64,000 nt of DNA from Paraburkholderia solitsugae (GTDB lineage Bacteria; Pseudomonadota; Gammaproteobacteria; Burkholderiales; Burkholderiaceae): assembly GCF_013177695.1 (NCBI RefSeq), contig NZ_WOEY01000131.1, forward strand, positions 1-64,000, read 5' to 3'. Both the position numbers and the translations under genes were made by a program. Positions 1 to 8,651 of this stretch are shown piece by piece; the stretch's first letter is position 1, and the number at the start of each line of letters is the position of its first letter. Under the pieces are notes generated by a model that had not been told where the DNA came from, searched no databases, and saw only the letters and a list, made by a program, of their open reading frames with translations.

Positions 1-265
1 CGGCCGCATCGTCGGCAGCGGTCGGTTCATCGGGTGCGGTGCCGGTGGACGTTGCGCCTGCCGCCGAACCGTCGTCCTGCGCGAGTTGTGTCGCGCTGTG
101 CGCGTCGCTCGCAGGCAGTGCTGTATCGGCATGAAAGATCCACTTGGGGATCACATCGGTCGACGCTGAATACGCGACCTGCGTCACCAGCAAAATCACG
201 CCAGCCGCGAACACCGCACCTCGCACAACCCCGAAGTAGTACTGATTGAATTTTCTGGTTTTCAT
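1..265 (-). CDS. N-terminal part of a signal-anchored exported protein (runs off the window)
   Basis: Only the first 88 codons are in the window. The start is set by a good ribosome binding site (GGGAGA, 6-7 bases before the ATG). The product begins with a short basic stretch (MKTRKFNQYYFG), then a hydrophobic helix at about residues 12-30 (VVRGAVFAAGVILLVTQV), so it is a signal peptide or an N-terminal membrane anchor. The rest seen here (residues 35-88) is Ser/Ala/Thr/Asp-rich and looks like a flexible periplasmic linker. I do not recognise the family. It lies downstream of, and in the same direction as, the peptide-type ABC transporter, but a gap of about 440 bases makes a shared transcript uncertain. 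Confidence 0.6.
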   Translation of the reverse strand, partial: MKTRKFNQYYFGVVRGAVFAAGVILLVTQVAYSASTDVIPKWIFHADTALPASDAHSATQLAQDDGSAAGATSTGTAPDEPTAADDAA

Positions 266-704
266 CACGTCTCTCCCGAGGGAATGCCGACGCCTCGCTG
301 CCGCCATTTCCCACGCTTATTCGCCGACGCCGGGCCCTTCTGAACGCGGGCCTCGTCGTCCCCCGAGTCTGTTTTGCGGATGCAAGTCAAACACCGTCAT
401 TGTCTTCGCGGCTCCGTAGCCGGTGCGCCGATGAGCGCAGCCATGCGCTTCAGCAGATACCGTCCGGGCGCGCTTCGTCACGTATCGCGTCTTGCCGCGG
501 CGATTCGTACGAGCGGTGCTCCCGATTCTCTTCCGATCTATTTGGCTTCGAGTGTCTGGACAGTACTTAGCGATATCCATGCCATTACCCGCAAAGCCTT
601 GCGACGACGGGCATCGAACAGGGGCGTGCGATGCCCGCGAAGGAAAAACGCATGAAAACGTTTCGATGATGAAACGCGTGGCCGGAAAGCCGCGTTATTG
701 CGCG
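266..704. other. Intergenic region, no gene seen
   Basis: About 440 bases separate the fused ATPase gene from the exported-protein gene, both on the minus strand. Open frames here have no convincing ribosome binding site and no recognisable protein. A small inverted repeat (CGTTTC/GAAACG) lies at 659-676 just after the ATPase stop, without a T-run on either strand, so I do not call it a terminator. The promoter of the gene at 1-265 should be in this stretch but was not identified. Confidence 0.5.
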
Positions 705-2876
705 TTATTCGTTGCGCGCGGCGCTTTCCGGCGCGTTTTCCGGGCTGTTGCCGGAGGAGTTGCCGGCGCTGTCGCGCGAGGCGGCTTGCAGTGCGCGCAG
801 TTCGTCGATGGGGATATGGCAGCGGATGCGATGCGCGGACCGCTGGGCAGGGTCGCCGCTGCCGGCTTCGAGGAAGGGTGGGTCTTGCTGCTCGCAGATC
901 GCCCCGAGTTTGCGCGGGCAGCGCGTATGAAACACGCAACCGGACGGCGGCGATGCCGCGCTCGGCAGGTCGCCGGACAGGCGTATGCGGGCGTGGCGGT
1001 CATGCGCGTCGAGTGTCGGCACTGAAGACAGAAGCGCTTCGGTGTAAGGATGGTGCGGTCCGCCGAACACTGCCGCGGCCGGTCCGATCTCCAGCAGTCG
1101 GCCGAGGTACAGCACCGCGATGCGATCCGACAGATAGCGCACCACGTGCAGATCATGCGAGATGAACACGTAGCTCACGCCACGCTCGCGTTGCAGATCG
1201 GCGAGCAAGTTGAGGATCGCGGCCTGCACGGAGACGTCCAGCGCGGAAGTGGGCTCGTCACAGACCACCACACGCGGTTCACCGGCAAACGCGCGCGCGA
1301 TCGCGACGCGCTGTTTGAGTCCGCCGGACAACTGGCGCGTGCGCGAACCGAGATAGCGCTCGGGCAAACGCACGGCCGCCGTCAACGTGGCAAGCCGTTC
1401 GTCGATCGCGGCACCACGCAACGCGGTGAGGCGCGACAACGCACGGCCGATCAGCCGCTTCACCGAATGCGCGCGATTGAGCGCCGAGTCCGGATTCTGG
1501 AACACGATCTGCAGTGACTTGACCTGCTCGTCGTTGCGTCGCGTGACGCGCGCGGCGAGTGGTGTGCCGTCGAGTTCGAGCACGCTGCCCGCATCCGGTG
1601 TGAGCAGGCCGAGCATCAGTTTCGCGAGCGTCGTCTTGCCGCTGCCGGATTCGCCGACGAGGCCGAGCGTTTCGCCACTGGCGAGATCGATCGAAACGTC
1701 GTCGACTGCGCGGAGCGGCGCGCCGGACACGTGGAACGTCTTCGAGAGTTTTTCCGCGCGCAACACGAGAGCAGGGCGCTCGCCGTCACGCAATGCACCG
1801 TCCTGCTGGGGCAATGCGCCCGCAGTCGCATGCGGCAGTTCGATTGCGCGTTCGTGGTAATGGCAGCGCGACATCTGATCGCCGTGCGCCGCGCTCACTC
1901 GATACGGCGGCGGTGCTTCATGGCGGCAACGCTCGTCGGCGAGGCGGCAGCGGTCCGCGTAAATGCAGCCTTGCGTAACCGAGCCCGGCAAGGGCAGATG
2001 ACCCGCGATGGTATCGAGCCGCTCGGTGTCCTTGCTGCGCCCCGCGCCTGGCAAACAGCGCAGCAGTCCAACCGTATAGGGATGACGCGGACGCGCGAAC
2101 ACGTCCTGGGTTGCGCCTTCCTCGACCAGCTTGCCGGCATACAGCACGCCGACGCGCTCGCACATCCGCCCGATCACCGCGAGGTTGTGGCTGATGAACA
2201 GCACAGCCGTGCCGAGTTCTTCGCGCAGTTGCGCCACGAGGTCGAGCACTTCGGCTTCGACGGTGGCGTCGAGTCCGGTGGTCGGTTCGTCAAGGATCAG
2301 CAAGGCCGGATTCGAGGCGAGCGCCATGGCGATCACCACACGCTGCTGCATGCCACCCGACAATTGATGCGGATAGCTGTCCATCACGCGTTCGGGTGAC
2401 GCGATGCGCACTCGCCGCAGTATCTCGACCGTGCGCTGCAGTGCTTCGTCACGCGAGACACCGGCCGCTTCGAATGCTTCCGTGACTTGCCGCGCGATCG
2501 TCAGTGACGGATTCAACGCGCGCCCGGGATCCTGATAGACCATCGAAATCGCGTTCGCTCGCATCGTGCGTAAAGCGTCGGCGTCGAGTTTCTGCACGTC
2601 CTGGCCGGCGATGAGGATCTTGCCCGCCTTCACCTTGCCGTTGCGCGGCAGATAGCGCAGCGCCGCCATCGCGACCGTTGATTTACCGCAGCCGGATTCC
2701 CCGACGAGGCCATACGCTTCGCCGCGCCGCACGCGAAACGAGACGTCCTGCAGCACTTCACGATCGCGTCCGCGCATCCGGTACGTAACCGTCAGGCCGA
2801 CGACGGTCAGCGCATCCGTGCGATCGCTCTTCGACACGTCGAAGGCGGGGAACGAGGCGGGCGGTGGGCCATTCAT
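705..2876 (-). CDS. Fused double ATPase of a peptide/nickel-type ABC transporter (DppD-DppF-like)
   Basis: A 723-residue protein with two complete ABC ATPase domains in one chain, corresponding to the separate DppD/OppD and DppF/OppF proteins. Domain 1 has Walker A GESGCGKST at 59-67, signature LSGGMQQ at 172-178 and Walker B ALLILDEP at 191-198; domain 2 has Walker A GESGSGKTT at 408-416 and signature LSGGLKQ. Each half ends in the Cys-containing tail of oligopeptide-family ATPases (CIYADRC near 304). It powers uptake through the two permeases encoded just upstream; its ATG overlaps the permease stop by four bases (ATGA), showing translational coupling. The substrate cannot be read from the sequence; peptides, opines, glutathione and nickel are all possible for this family. 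Confidence 0.93.
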   Translation of the reverse strand: MNGPPPASFPAFDVSKSDRTDALTVVGLTVTYRMRGRDREVLQDVSFRVRRGEAYGLVGESGCGKSTVAMAALRYLPRNGKVKAGKILIAGQDVQKLDADALRTMRANAISMVYQDPGRALNPSLTIARQVTEAFEAAGVSRDEALQRTVEILRRVRIASPERVMDSYPHQLSGGMQQRVVIAMALASNPALLILDEPTTGLDATVEAEVLDLVAQLREELGTAVLFISHNLAVIGRMCERVGVLYAGKLVEEGATQDVFARPRHPYTVGLLRCLPGAGRSKDTERLDTIAGHLPLPGSVTQGCIYADRCRLADERCRHEAPPPYRVSAAHGDQMSRCHYHERAIELPHATAGALPQQDGALRDGERPALVLRAEKLSKTFHVSGAPLRAVDDVSIDLASGETLGLVGESGSGKTTLAKLMLGLLTPDAGSVLELDGTPLAARVTRRNDEQVKSLQIVFQNPDSALNRAHSVKRLIGRALSRLTALRGAAIDERLATLTAAVRLPERYLGSRTRQLSGGLKQRVAIARAFAGEPRVVVCDEPTSALDVSVQAAILNLLADLQRERGVSYVFISHDLHVVRYLSDRIAVLYLGRLLEIGPAAAVFGGPHHPYTEALLSSVPTLDAHDRHARIRLSGDLPSAASPPSGCVFHTRCPRKLGAICEQQDPPFLEAGSGDPAQRSAHRIRCHIPIDELRALQAASRDSAGNSSGNSPENAPESAARNE

Positions 2877-3751
2877 CGGTCGAGCACTCCTTGCACGCTA
2901 TCGGCGATCAGATTCACGCCGACCACGAGCGAAGCGATGGCGCCGGCCGCGAACACGACCGTCCACCACGCACCGCCCGCCATCAGCGCGTACGACTCGG
3001 ACAGTGCGAGCCCCCAGTCGGCGGAAGGCGGTTGAATGCCGAAGCCGAGAAACGACAGCGTTGCGACCGCGAAAATGGCGTATCCGAGCCGCACGGTGGC
3101 CTCGACGATGATCGGCGGCAGCACGTTCGGCAGAATTTCCGCGAACATGATGTACGGTGCGCGTTCGCCGCGCAGTTGCGCGGCGGCGACGTAGTCCAGA
3201 TGCCGTTCGGCGAATACGGCGGCACGTACCGTACGCGCGGTGATCGGCGTAAAGGTGATGCCGATCACGAGGATCACGGTGAAGTTCGATGCGCCGACCG
3301 CGGCCAGCGCGAGCAACGCGACGATGACCAGCGGCAGCGCGAGCACCGCGTCGATCGCCCGTCCCACTACGTTGTCGACCCAGCCCTCGAAGTAGCCGAC
3401 GATCAACCCGAGGGCCGTGCCCGCCACCGTGCCGAGCAGGGTCGCCAAAGGCGCGATGGTCAGAATGTCGCGCGCGCCGACGATCACCCGCGAGAACACG
3501 TCGCGGCCGAGCTGATCCGTGCCGAACCAATGCGTGCTATCGGGCGGCATGAGCGAGTTGAGCGGATCGGAGGCATACGGGTCGATCCGCACGATCCATG
3601 TCCCGGCGAGCGCGCAGACGATCCACCATCCCACGATCAGCACGCCGACCACGAAGGTGGGCGAGCGCAGCAGCACGCGCAACTGGTCGAAGCGCGGTTC
3701 AGTAGCCGAACGTGGCGTAGGCGGCGTGGCCGGCGGAACGATGGTGCTCAT
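2873..3751 (-). CDS. ABC transporter permease, DppC-like
   Basis: Inner-membrane permease of 292 residues, second of a permease pair of the peptide/opine/nickel family. The open frame extends further upstream, but the start is placed at MSTIVPPAT because it overlaps the preceding permease stop by four bases (ATGA) and gives normal family length. Typical DppC features are the N-terminal helix (VVGVLIVGWWIVCALAG), the GTDQLGRDVFSRV motif before the transport domain, and the coupling-helix region around AAAQLRGE. It pairs with the DppB-like protein encoded upstream and docks on the fused ATPase encoded downstream. Confidence 0.93.
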   Translation of the reverse strand: MSTIVPPATPPTPRSATEPRFDQLRVLLRSPTFVVGVLIVGWWIVCALAGTWIVRIDPYASDPLNSLMPPDSTHWFGTDQLGRDVFSRVIVGARDILTIAPLATLLGTVAGTALGLIVGYFEGWVDNVVGRAIDAVLALPLVIVALLALAAVGASNFTVILVIGITFTPITARTVRAAVFAERHLDYVAAAQLRGERAPYIMFAEILPNVLPPIIVEATVRLGYAIFAVATLSFLGFGIQPPSADWGLALSESYALMAGGAWWTVVFAAGAIASLVVGVNLIADSVQGVLDR

Positions 3752-4758
3752 TCGGCGCTCCTCACGCGCAGCCGCGGATTGAGCAGGACATGCAGCGCAT
3801 CGGCAACGAGATTGGCGACCGTGTAGACCACGCCGATTGTCAGCACGCCCGCTTCGAGCATCGGAAAATCCTTGGCCTTGGCGGCGTTGTAAATCAACGA
3901 GCCGATGCCTTGATAGTGAAACAGCGTCTCGACCACCACGAGGCCGCCGATCATGTAGCCGAGCTGCGTCGCGGCGACGGTGATGGTCGGCAGCAGTGCA
4001 TTGCGCAATACGTGCCGCCAGATCACGGTACGGCGCGGCAAGCCTTTGAGGATCGCGGTGCGCGTGTAGTCCGCATCGAGCGCTTCGACGGTGCCCGCGC
4101 GCGCCATTCTCGCGATGTAGCCGAAAAACACCAGCACCAGCGGCAGCACCGGCAGTATCAGATACCGCAATTGTTCGAGTGCGCTCGCTTCGGGCGGATA
4201 CGACGCTTCGATCGGCAGCCAACGCAGCCACACGCCGAACACCAGAATCAGCACGATCGACGAGACGAACTCCGGCACCACGGTCGCCGACAAACCAACG
4301 ATGCTGATGGTCCGATCGAGCCAGCGTCCCGCGTGCATGGCCGACCACACACCGCCCGCAATGCCGAGCGGCACGACGACGATAAACGCGAGCAGGCCGA
4401 GCTTGGCCGAATGCGCCAGCGCGTCGGCGATAAACGGCCCGACCGGCTCACGGTACGAATAGGAGAGCCCCATATCGCCACGCACGAAATGCGAGATCCA
4501 CTCGACGTATTGCGTCATGAGCGGCCGGTCCGCGCCGAGTTGATGATTGAGCGCGGCGACCGCGCGCGCATCGGCGAGGGGTCCGAGCACCGCGCGGCCG
4601 ATATCGCCAGGCAGCAACTGGCCGCCGGCGAACACGATCACCGAGAGCAGCCACAGCGTAATCAACGACAAGCCGATCCGCGTCGCCAGAAATCGCACGA
4701 CGCGTCCCGCGTTGCCGCTCGGGGCCGGGGAGGCGGAAGGCGTCACCGTGGTCGACAT
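3748..4758 (-). CDS. ABC transporter permease, DppB-like
   Basis: Inner-membrane permease of 336 residues, first of the permease pair. It has the DppB arrangement: an N-terminal helix (IGLSLITLWLLSVIVFAGG), a periplasmic loop with the LGADRPLMTQYVEW segment, then the transport domain. The first 20 residues are a Pro/Ser-rich extension not usual for DppB. It follows the binding-protein gene by 120 bases, which hold a 15-base tandem repeat, and overlaps the DppC-like gene by four bases. The four genes read as one operon in the order binding protein, DppB, DppC, fused DppDF. Confidence 0.93.
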   Translation of the reverse strand: MSTTVTPSASPAPSGNAGRVVRFLATRIGLSLITLWLLSVIVFAGGQLLPGDIGRAVLGPLADARAVAALNHQLGADRPLMTQYVEWISHFVRGDMGLSYSYREPVGPFIADALAHSAKLGLLAFIVVVPLGIAGGVWSAMHAGRWLDRTISIVGLSATVVPEFVSSIVLILVFGVWLRWLPIEASYPPEASALEQLRYLILPVLPLVLVFFGYIARMARAGTVEALDADYTRTAILKGLPRRTVIWRHVLRNALLPTITVAATQLGYMIGGLVVVETLFHYQGIGSLIYNAAKAKDFPMLEAGVLTIGVVYTVANLVADALHVLLNPRLRVRSAE

Positions 4759-4805
4759 CGTGATCTCCTGCCGAAGAATCGCCGTGCGCTCATGCGTTCA
4801 ACGGT

Positions 4806-4880
4806 TTTTGCATTCACGGCTTTTGCGTCCACCGCATTTGCGTCCACTGCATTTGCGGCCACCGCTTTTGTGTCCACATT
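4806..4880. repeat. Five-copy 15-bp imperfect tandem repeat
   Basis: Five head-to-tail 15-base units begin at 4806, 4821, 4836, 4851 and 4866, with consensus close to TTTTGCGTCCACCGC. The last unit reaches the stop codon of the binding-protein gene at 4879-4881. The array fills most of the gap between the binding-protein and DppB-like genes. Since 15 is a multiple of three the array stays open in some frames, but no ribosome binding site supports translation. It probably arose by slippage. Confidence 0.9.
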
Positions 4881-6543
4881 ACGCGCTTAACACCGCGCGG
4901 TCGAAATAGAGTTGCGCGAGCGCCGTGAAGCGCACGCCGTTCACACCCTTGCGCATGGCGATGAGTTGATCGTAGAAGAACGGGATGATCACGGGCGTTT
5001 CGTCGAGCAACAGCGTCTGGATCTGTCCTGAAATTTTCCTCTGCGTGCCCAGATCGACTGCCGCGACGAACTGCGCGACCAGTTGATCGTACTGCGGGTT
5101 CCTGAAGTGTGCGGCGTTCCACGTGCCGGTGCTGGTGAGCGGCGCGTTCAGAAACACATTCGGCACGCCGCGATGGCCGTAGTCGGTGATGCCGAGCGGC
5201 GAGTCGAGCCAATCCGACTTGCCCGGCGTGCCCGCGCCGTAGTACAACGACTGGCTTTCCACTTTCAGATTAATGCGTACGCCAATCGCCTTCGCCGCGT
5301 TCTGCACGACCACCGCGAGATCGGGAATCTCCATGTACTTTTCGGTGGTCAGCGTGACGTCGAAACCGTTCGGGACGCCCGCTTGCGCCAGCAGTTGCTT
5401 CGCTTTCGCAATGTCGATCCTGCGTTGCGCGATGCCTGCATCGGATGACGGAAACACCGGTGCGAACGGACTGTCGTTACCGAGTTGCGCGCGGCCCTTG
5501 AACAAGCCACGCACCAGCACGTCACGATCGAGCGACAACGCCAGCGCCTGGCGCACGCGTTTGTCCTTGAACAACGGACTGTCGTTGCGCATATGAATCT
5601 GGCGATGCGCGCTCGACCTCACGCCGACTGCCTTGTAGTCCGGATTGTTCAGAATGCCGGCGCCGCCCTGCACGGTGAAGGTGCCCATCACGTCGGCCTG
5701 ATGGCCTTGCAAGGCGAGCATTTGTGCCTGTTCATCGGCGTAGAACGAGAACTGTACGCGTTGCGGTAACGCTTTGTCGCCCCAGTAGTCCGGATTGCGC
5801 ACGAATGACGCACCGACCTTCGCCTGATACTTTTCGAGCTTGAACGGACCGGTGCCGATGAAGGTCTTTTCATAACCGCCCGCATAGTTCGCGGGCAGGA
5901 TCACGGCGTTGTAATTGTCCGAGGAAACGTAGTACGGGAAGTTGCCGTTCGGTGCATCGAGATGGAAAGCGACCGTGTGGTCGTCGACCACCTTTGCACC
6001 GCCTTTCGACAGCACGCCCTTGAGCACCGAGAGTGCCGCCGAACCGCTCGCCGGATCGGCGAGGCGATCGAACGTTGCGACGACGTCTTTGGCGGTGAAC
6101 GGCTGGCCGTCGTGGAACTTGACGTTTGGACGCAGCGTGAAGGTCCACACGTCGCCCTTGTCGTTCGGCTTCCACGACAAGGCAAGCGCCGGCTTCAGCA
6201 CGAGCTTTTCGCCGTCGTCGTCGATCAGGAATTCGCCAGTCTGGTTCAGCAGCGCGAGACTTGCGGCATCAGTCACCGTGAGCGGATCGACCGCACCGGC
6301 CGGTGTCAGATGGGCGACGCGGATCGTCTGGTTGGACGGGGCCGCCGCGCCTTGCGCGCGGGCGCGCGGCGCATTCAGAACGCCGCCGCCAGCCAGCGAC
6401 AAACCGATCACGCTCGCATAGCGCAGCAAATCGCGGCGCGTGATGCGGCCGGCGATAAATTCGTCGATGGCGTGGTTGCCGTAGGCGTCGGCGGTGCGGC
6501 GGGCTGCGTCGAGTTCGGGAAATCGGTCCGCGGGAGTCTTCAT
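4879..6543 (-). CDS. Periplasmic substrate-binding protein, SBP family 5 (peptide/nickel type)
   Basis: A 554-residue extracytoplasmic solute receptor, the capture component of the ABC transporter encoded downstream. The N-terminus is long (about 30 residues) before a Tat-like signal: RRDLLRYAS is followed by a hydrophobic stretch and ends near ARAQG, so export is likely as a folded protein. Family 5 hallmarks follow, including TFTLRPNVKFHDGQPFTAKD near 135-155 and the GTGPFKLEKY segment. First gene of the four-gene operon. The ligand cannot be assigned; the neighbouring NiCoT nickel/cobalt permease is suggestive at most. Confidence 0.9.
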   Translation of the reverse strand: MKTPADRFPELDAARRTADAYGNHAIDEFIAGRITRRDLLRYASVIGLSLAGGGVLNAPRARAQGAAAPSNQTIRVAHLTPAGAVDPLTVTDAASLALLNQTGEFLIDDDGEKLVLKPALALSWKPNDKGDVWTFTLRPNVKFHDGQPFTAKDVVATFDRLADPASGSAALSVLKGVLSKGGAKVVDDHTVAFHLDAPNGNFPYYVSSDNYNAVILPANYAGGYEKTFIGTGPFKLEKYQAKVGASFVRNPDYWGDKALPQRVQFSFYADEQAQMLALQGHQADVMGTFTVQGGAGILNNPDYKAVGVRSSAHRQIHMRNDSPLFKDKRVRQALALSLDRDVLVRGLFKGRAQLGNDSPFAPVFPSSDAGIAQRRIDIAKAKQLLAQAGVPNGFDVTLTTEKYMEIPDLAVVVQNAAKAIGVRINLKVESQSLYYGAGTPGKSDWLDSPLGITDYGHRGVPNVFLNAPLTSTGTWNAAHFRNPQYDQLVAQFVAAVDLGTQRKISGQIQTLLLDETPVIIPFFYDQLIAMRKGVNGVRFTALAQLYFDRAVLSA

Positions 6544-6880
6544 CGATGGAGTGTCCAGTCCGTTCTGCTGTCGGTTCTGAAGGGCCGCGCCGGATGCGCG
6601 CGACAGGGCGACTTTATTGCAATGACGAAAAGCTGCAGCGCGCTGCAGTGGCGAAAAGCGGTTTCAGTGTAAGCGATTGCCCACCGGTTCGGAGCGCCTG
6701 CTGCACGGTCCGGTGCCCGTTTGACGGATAAAAGGGCCGGCGTGTGTCGTCCCGACAACGCCCGGCTGGGCTGTCTCGCATGGCCGGCGCAAGTGCCCAG
6801 GATGCCGCAGCGCGGAAACCGGCGTTGTGCCGCCGCTGCCGTGGAAACCTTACCGACCTGCCTTGCAGGGCAAGTTGGAT
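6544..6880. other. Intergenic region upstream of the ABC transporter operon
   Basis: These 337 bases lie between the NiCoT gene stop and the binding-protein start and should hold the operon promoter. The only clear structure is a perfect 16-base palindrome at 6633-6648, listed separately. Open frames here lack protein-like features. No intrinsic terminator for the NiCoT gene is obvious. Confidence 0.5.
6633..6648. promoter_or_regulatory. Perfect 16-bp palindrome, possible operator
   Basis: CTGCAGCGCGCTGCAG is a perfect inverted repeat without spacer, centred about 97 bases before the binding-protein start. Dyads of this size and position often bind dimeric repressors, but I cannot name a regulator and GC-rich DNA gives some palindromes by chance. 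Confidence 0.3.
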
Positions 6881-7900
6881 TTACCGCGCAGCGGTGCCCG
6901 GGCGGCGCCAGCGATGGAACAACACCGAGCCGATCCAGCACGCCATGAACGTCGCGACGATGCCATAACCCAGCATGCCGAAGCGCTCGTTGAGGCTCGC
7001 CACCGCATCCCATACGCCGCCGTTCAGACCGAGTTTGTCCGATAGCAGTCCCAACGCTTCGACGCCGCCAATGACAATCGCCACCACGGCCGAGACGAGC
7101 GTGATGCTCGCGTTGTAGTAGAGCTTGCGCTTCGGATCGTCCATGGCCCAGCCGTAGGCGTGGACCATGAGCACGTTGTCGGTCGAATCGACCAGCGTCA
7201 TGCCGCCGGTGAAGAGCGCCGGGAACACGAGGATCGAATACAGCGGCAGACCTTTGCCGGCTTCGGACGCGGCAATCGCCAGCAGACCGATCTCGGTCGC
7301 GGTGTCGAAGCCGAGACCGAACAGCACGCCGACTGGGTACATGTGCCAGCTTTTCGTCACGAGCCGGAACATTGGCCGCAGTGCACGCGACAGCAGACCG
7401 GCGGGCGCGATGCCATCCGACGTTTCAGCAGCGAGTTCGCCGCCGTGTTGGACGTGGCGATAGCGGCGCCACACGTCGCGCAGAATCACGAGGTTCACGC
7501 ACGCCAGCACAAGCAGAAACACCGCCGACACGACCGTGCCGATCGTGCCGCCCACCGCCTTGAAGGTGTCGAAGCGGCCGTGCAGCGAATGCGCAGCCCA
7601 TGCGATGCCGATCGTCGCCAGAATCACAATTGTTGAATGGCCCAGCGAAAACGCCAGACCCACCCCGAGTGGCCGTTTGCCCGTCTGCATCAGCTTGCGC
7701 GTGACGGCGTCGATCGCGGCGATGTGGTCCGCATCCACTGCATGGCGCAGACCGAAGCCATAGGCGAGCAGTGCGGTGCCGAGCAGCAGCGGATAGTGGC
7801 GAAACGCGATCAGCGCCCACGCCCATGCGCCGAGGTTGGCAGCGATCAGTGCGGCATACAGCGCGATGAGGCGAGGGCGCAGCGAAGCGGTCGGCGTCAT
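6881..7900 (-). CDS. NiCoT-family nickel/cobalt permease (HoxN/NixA type)
   Basis: A 339-residue inner-membrane transporter for Ni2+ and/or Co2+. The signature motifs of the family are present: HAVDADHI at 53-60 in helix II, which binds the metal, GHSTIV at 87-92, and GLGFDTATEI at 195-204. About eight membrane segments are visible, normal for the family. It begins 18 bases after the cupin gene ends, so the two are probably cotranscribed. Selectivity between nickel and cobalt cannot be read from the sequence. Confidence 0.93.
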   Translation of the reverse strand: MTPTASLRPRLIALYAALIAANLGAWAWALIAFRHYPLLLGTALLAYGFGLRHAVDADHIAAIDAVTRKLMQTGKRPLGVGLAFSLGHSTIVILATIGIAWAAHSLHGRFDTFKAVGGTIGTVVSAVFLLVLACVNLVILRDVWRRYRHVQHGGELAAETSDGIAPAGLLSRALRPMFRLVTKSWHMYPVGVLFGLGFDTATEIGLLAIAASEAGKGLPLYSILVFPALFTGGMTLVDSTDNVLMVHAYGWAMDDPKRKLYYNASITLVSAVVAIVIGGVEALGLLSDKLGLNGGVWDAVASLNERFGMLGYGIVATFMACWIGSVLFHRWRRPGTAAR

Positions 7901-7918
7901 GAATTGCGTGAAAGAAGT

Positions 7919-8446
7919 TTAGTGATCGTGTGGATGTTTGTGAATCGGATCGACCCAGAAAACCGTTTCCGGTGCTTCCACCGCGTCGATGTTCAGGTTC
8001 ACCACCACCGCTTCATTGTCGCTGCGCACCAGCACGCATTCGAGTGGGTCGTCGGTGCTTGCGTTGATCTCCTGATGCGGCACATAGGGCGGCACGAAGA
8101 TGAAGTCGCCCGGGCCGGCTTCGGCCGTGAACTCCAGATGTTCGCCCCAACGCATGCGGGCCTGGCCACGTACCACGTAGATCACACTTTCGAGCGCGCC
8201 GTGATGATGCGCGCCGGTCTTGGCATTCGGATGGATCGTCACGGTGCCGGCCCAGATTTTCTGCGCGCCGACGCGCGCCGCGTTGATCGCCGCCGCGCGA
8301 TTCATGCCGGGCGTTTGTGCGGTATTGCTGTCGAGCTGATCGCCCTTGATGACCTTGACGCCGTGCTCGCGCCAGTCGATCGGCGCCGACGGCTGCTCGT
8401 CCTTGTGTTCATCCTTGTAGTGCGGGTGTTCGTGATCCTGGCTCAT
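7919..8446 (-). CDS. His-rich cupin-domain protein
   Basis: A 175-residue single-domain cupin. The metal site motif is visible: HHHGALE at 80-86 and a second-motif histidine in PPYVPHQE near 124. Both ends are rich in His and acidic residues (DHEHPHYKDEHKDE at the N-terminus, HKHPHDH at the C-terminus), outside the cupin fold and capable of binding metal. It sits directly before the NiCoT permease gene, so I infer a role linked to nickel or cobalt, for example storage or sensing; an unrelated enzymatic cupin remains possible. Confidence 0.85.
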   Translation of the reverse strand: MSQDHEHPHYKDEHKDEQPSAPIDWREHGVKVIKGDQLDSNTAQTPGMNRAAAINAARVGAQKIWAGTVTIHPNAKTGAHHHGALESVIYVVRGQARMRWGEHLEFTAEAGPGDFIFVPPYVPHQEINASTDDPLECVLVRSDNEAVVVNLNIDAVEAPETVFWVDPIHKHPHDH

Positions 8447-8559
8447 GGTGTGTCTCCTCGTGGGCGGGCGTCCGGGTGCTGGGCGCGGCGCCGTCTGGCA
8501 ATTCTTGCACGTTCAAAAACGCGCGTGTTGCCGGTGGGCGTGGGCGGCGTCGCGGACGA

Positions 8560-8594
8560 AAAAAAGGCCCGTCCACAGGGGACGGGCCTTTTGC
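8560..8594 (-). terminator. Intrinsic terminator of fusA
   Basis: A 13-base-pair stem (AAAAGGCCCGTCC paired with GGACGGGCCTTTT), 5-base loop, followed on the minus strand by a T-run. It lies about 60 bases after the fusA stop. Confidence 0.9.
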
Positions 8595-8651
8595 TGTCAG
8601 GCTTCATTGCAACGCGGGTCGCAGCACATGGCGTATTGCAACCCTTGGCGC

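Noticed and set aside
528..539. CTCTTCCGATCT, identical to the end of a common sequencing adapter
   Set aside because: Only 12 bases match and the preceding bases differ; chance similarity is sufficient and the flanks show no break.
2864..3826. Plus-strand frame of 320 codons opposite the permease
   Set aside because: Arg/Asp/His-rich shadow of a membrane protein gene with no domain.
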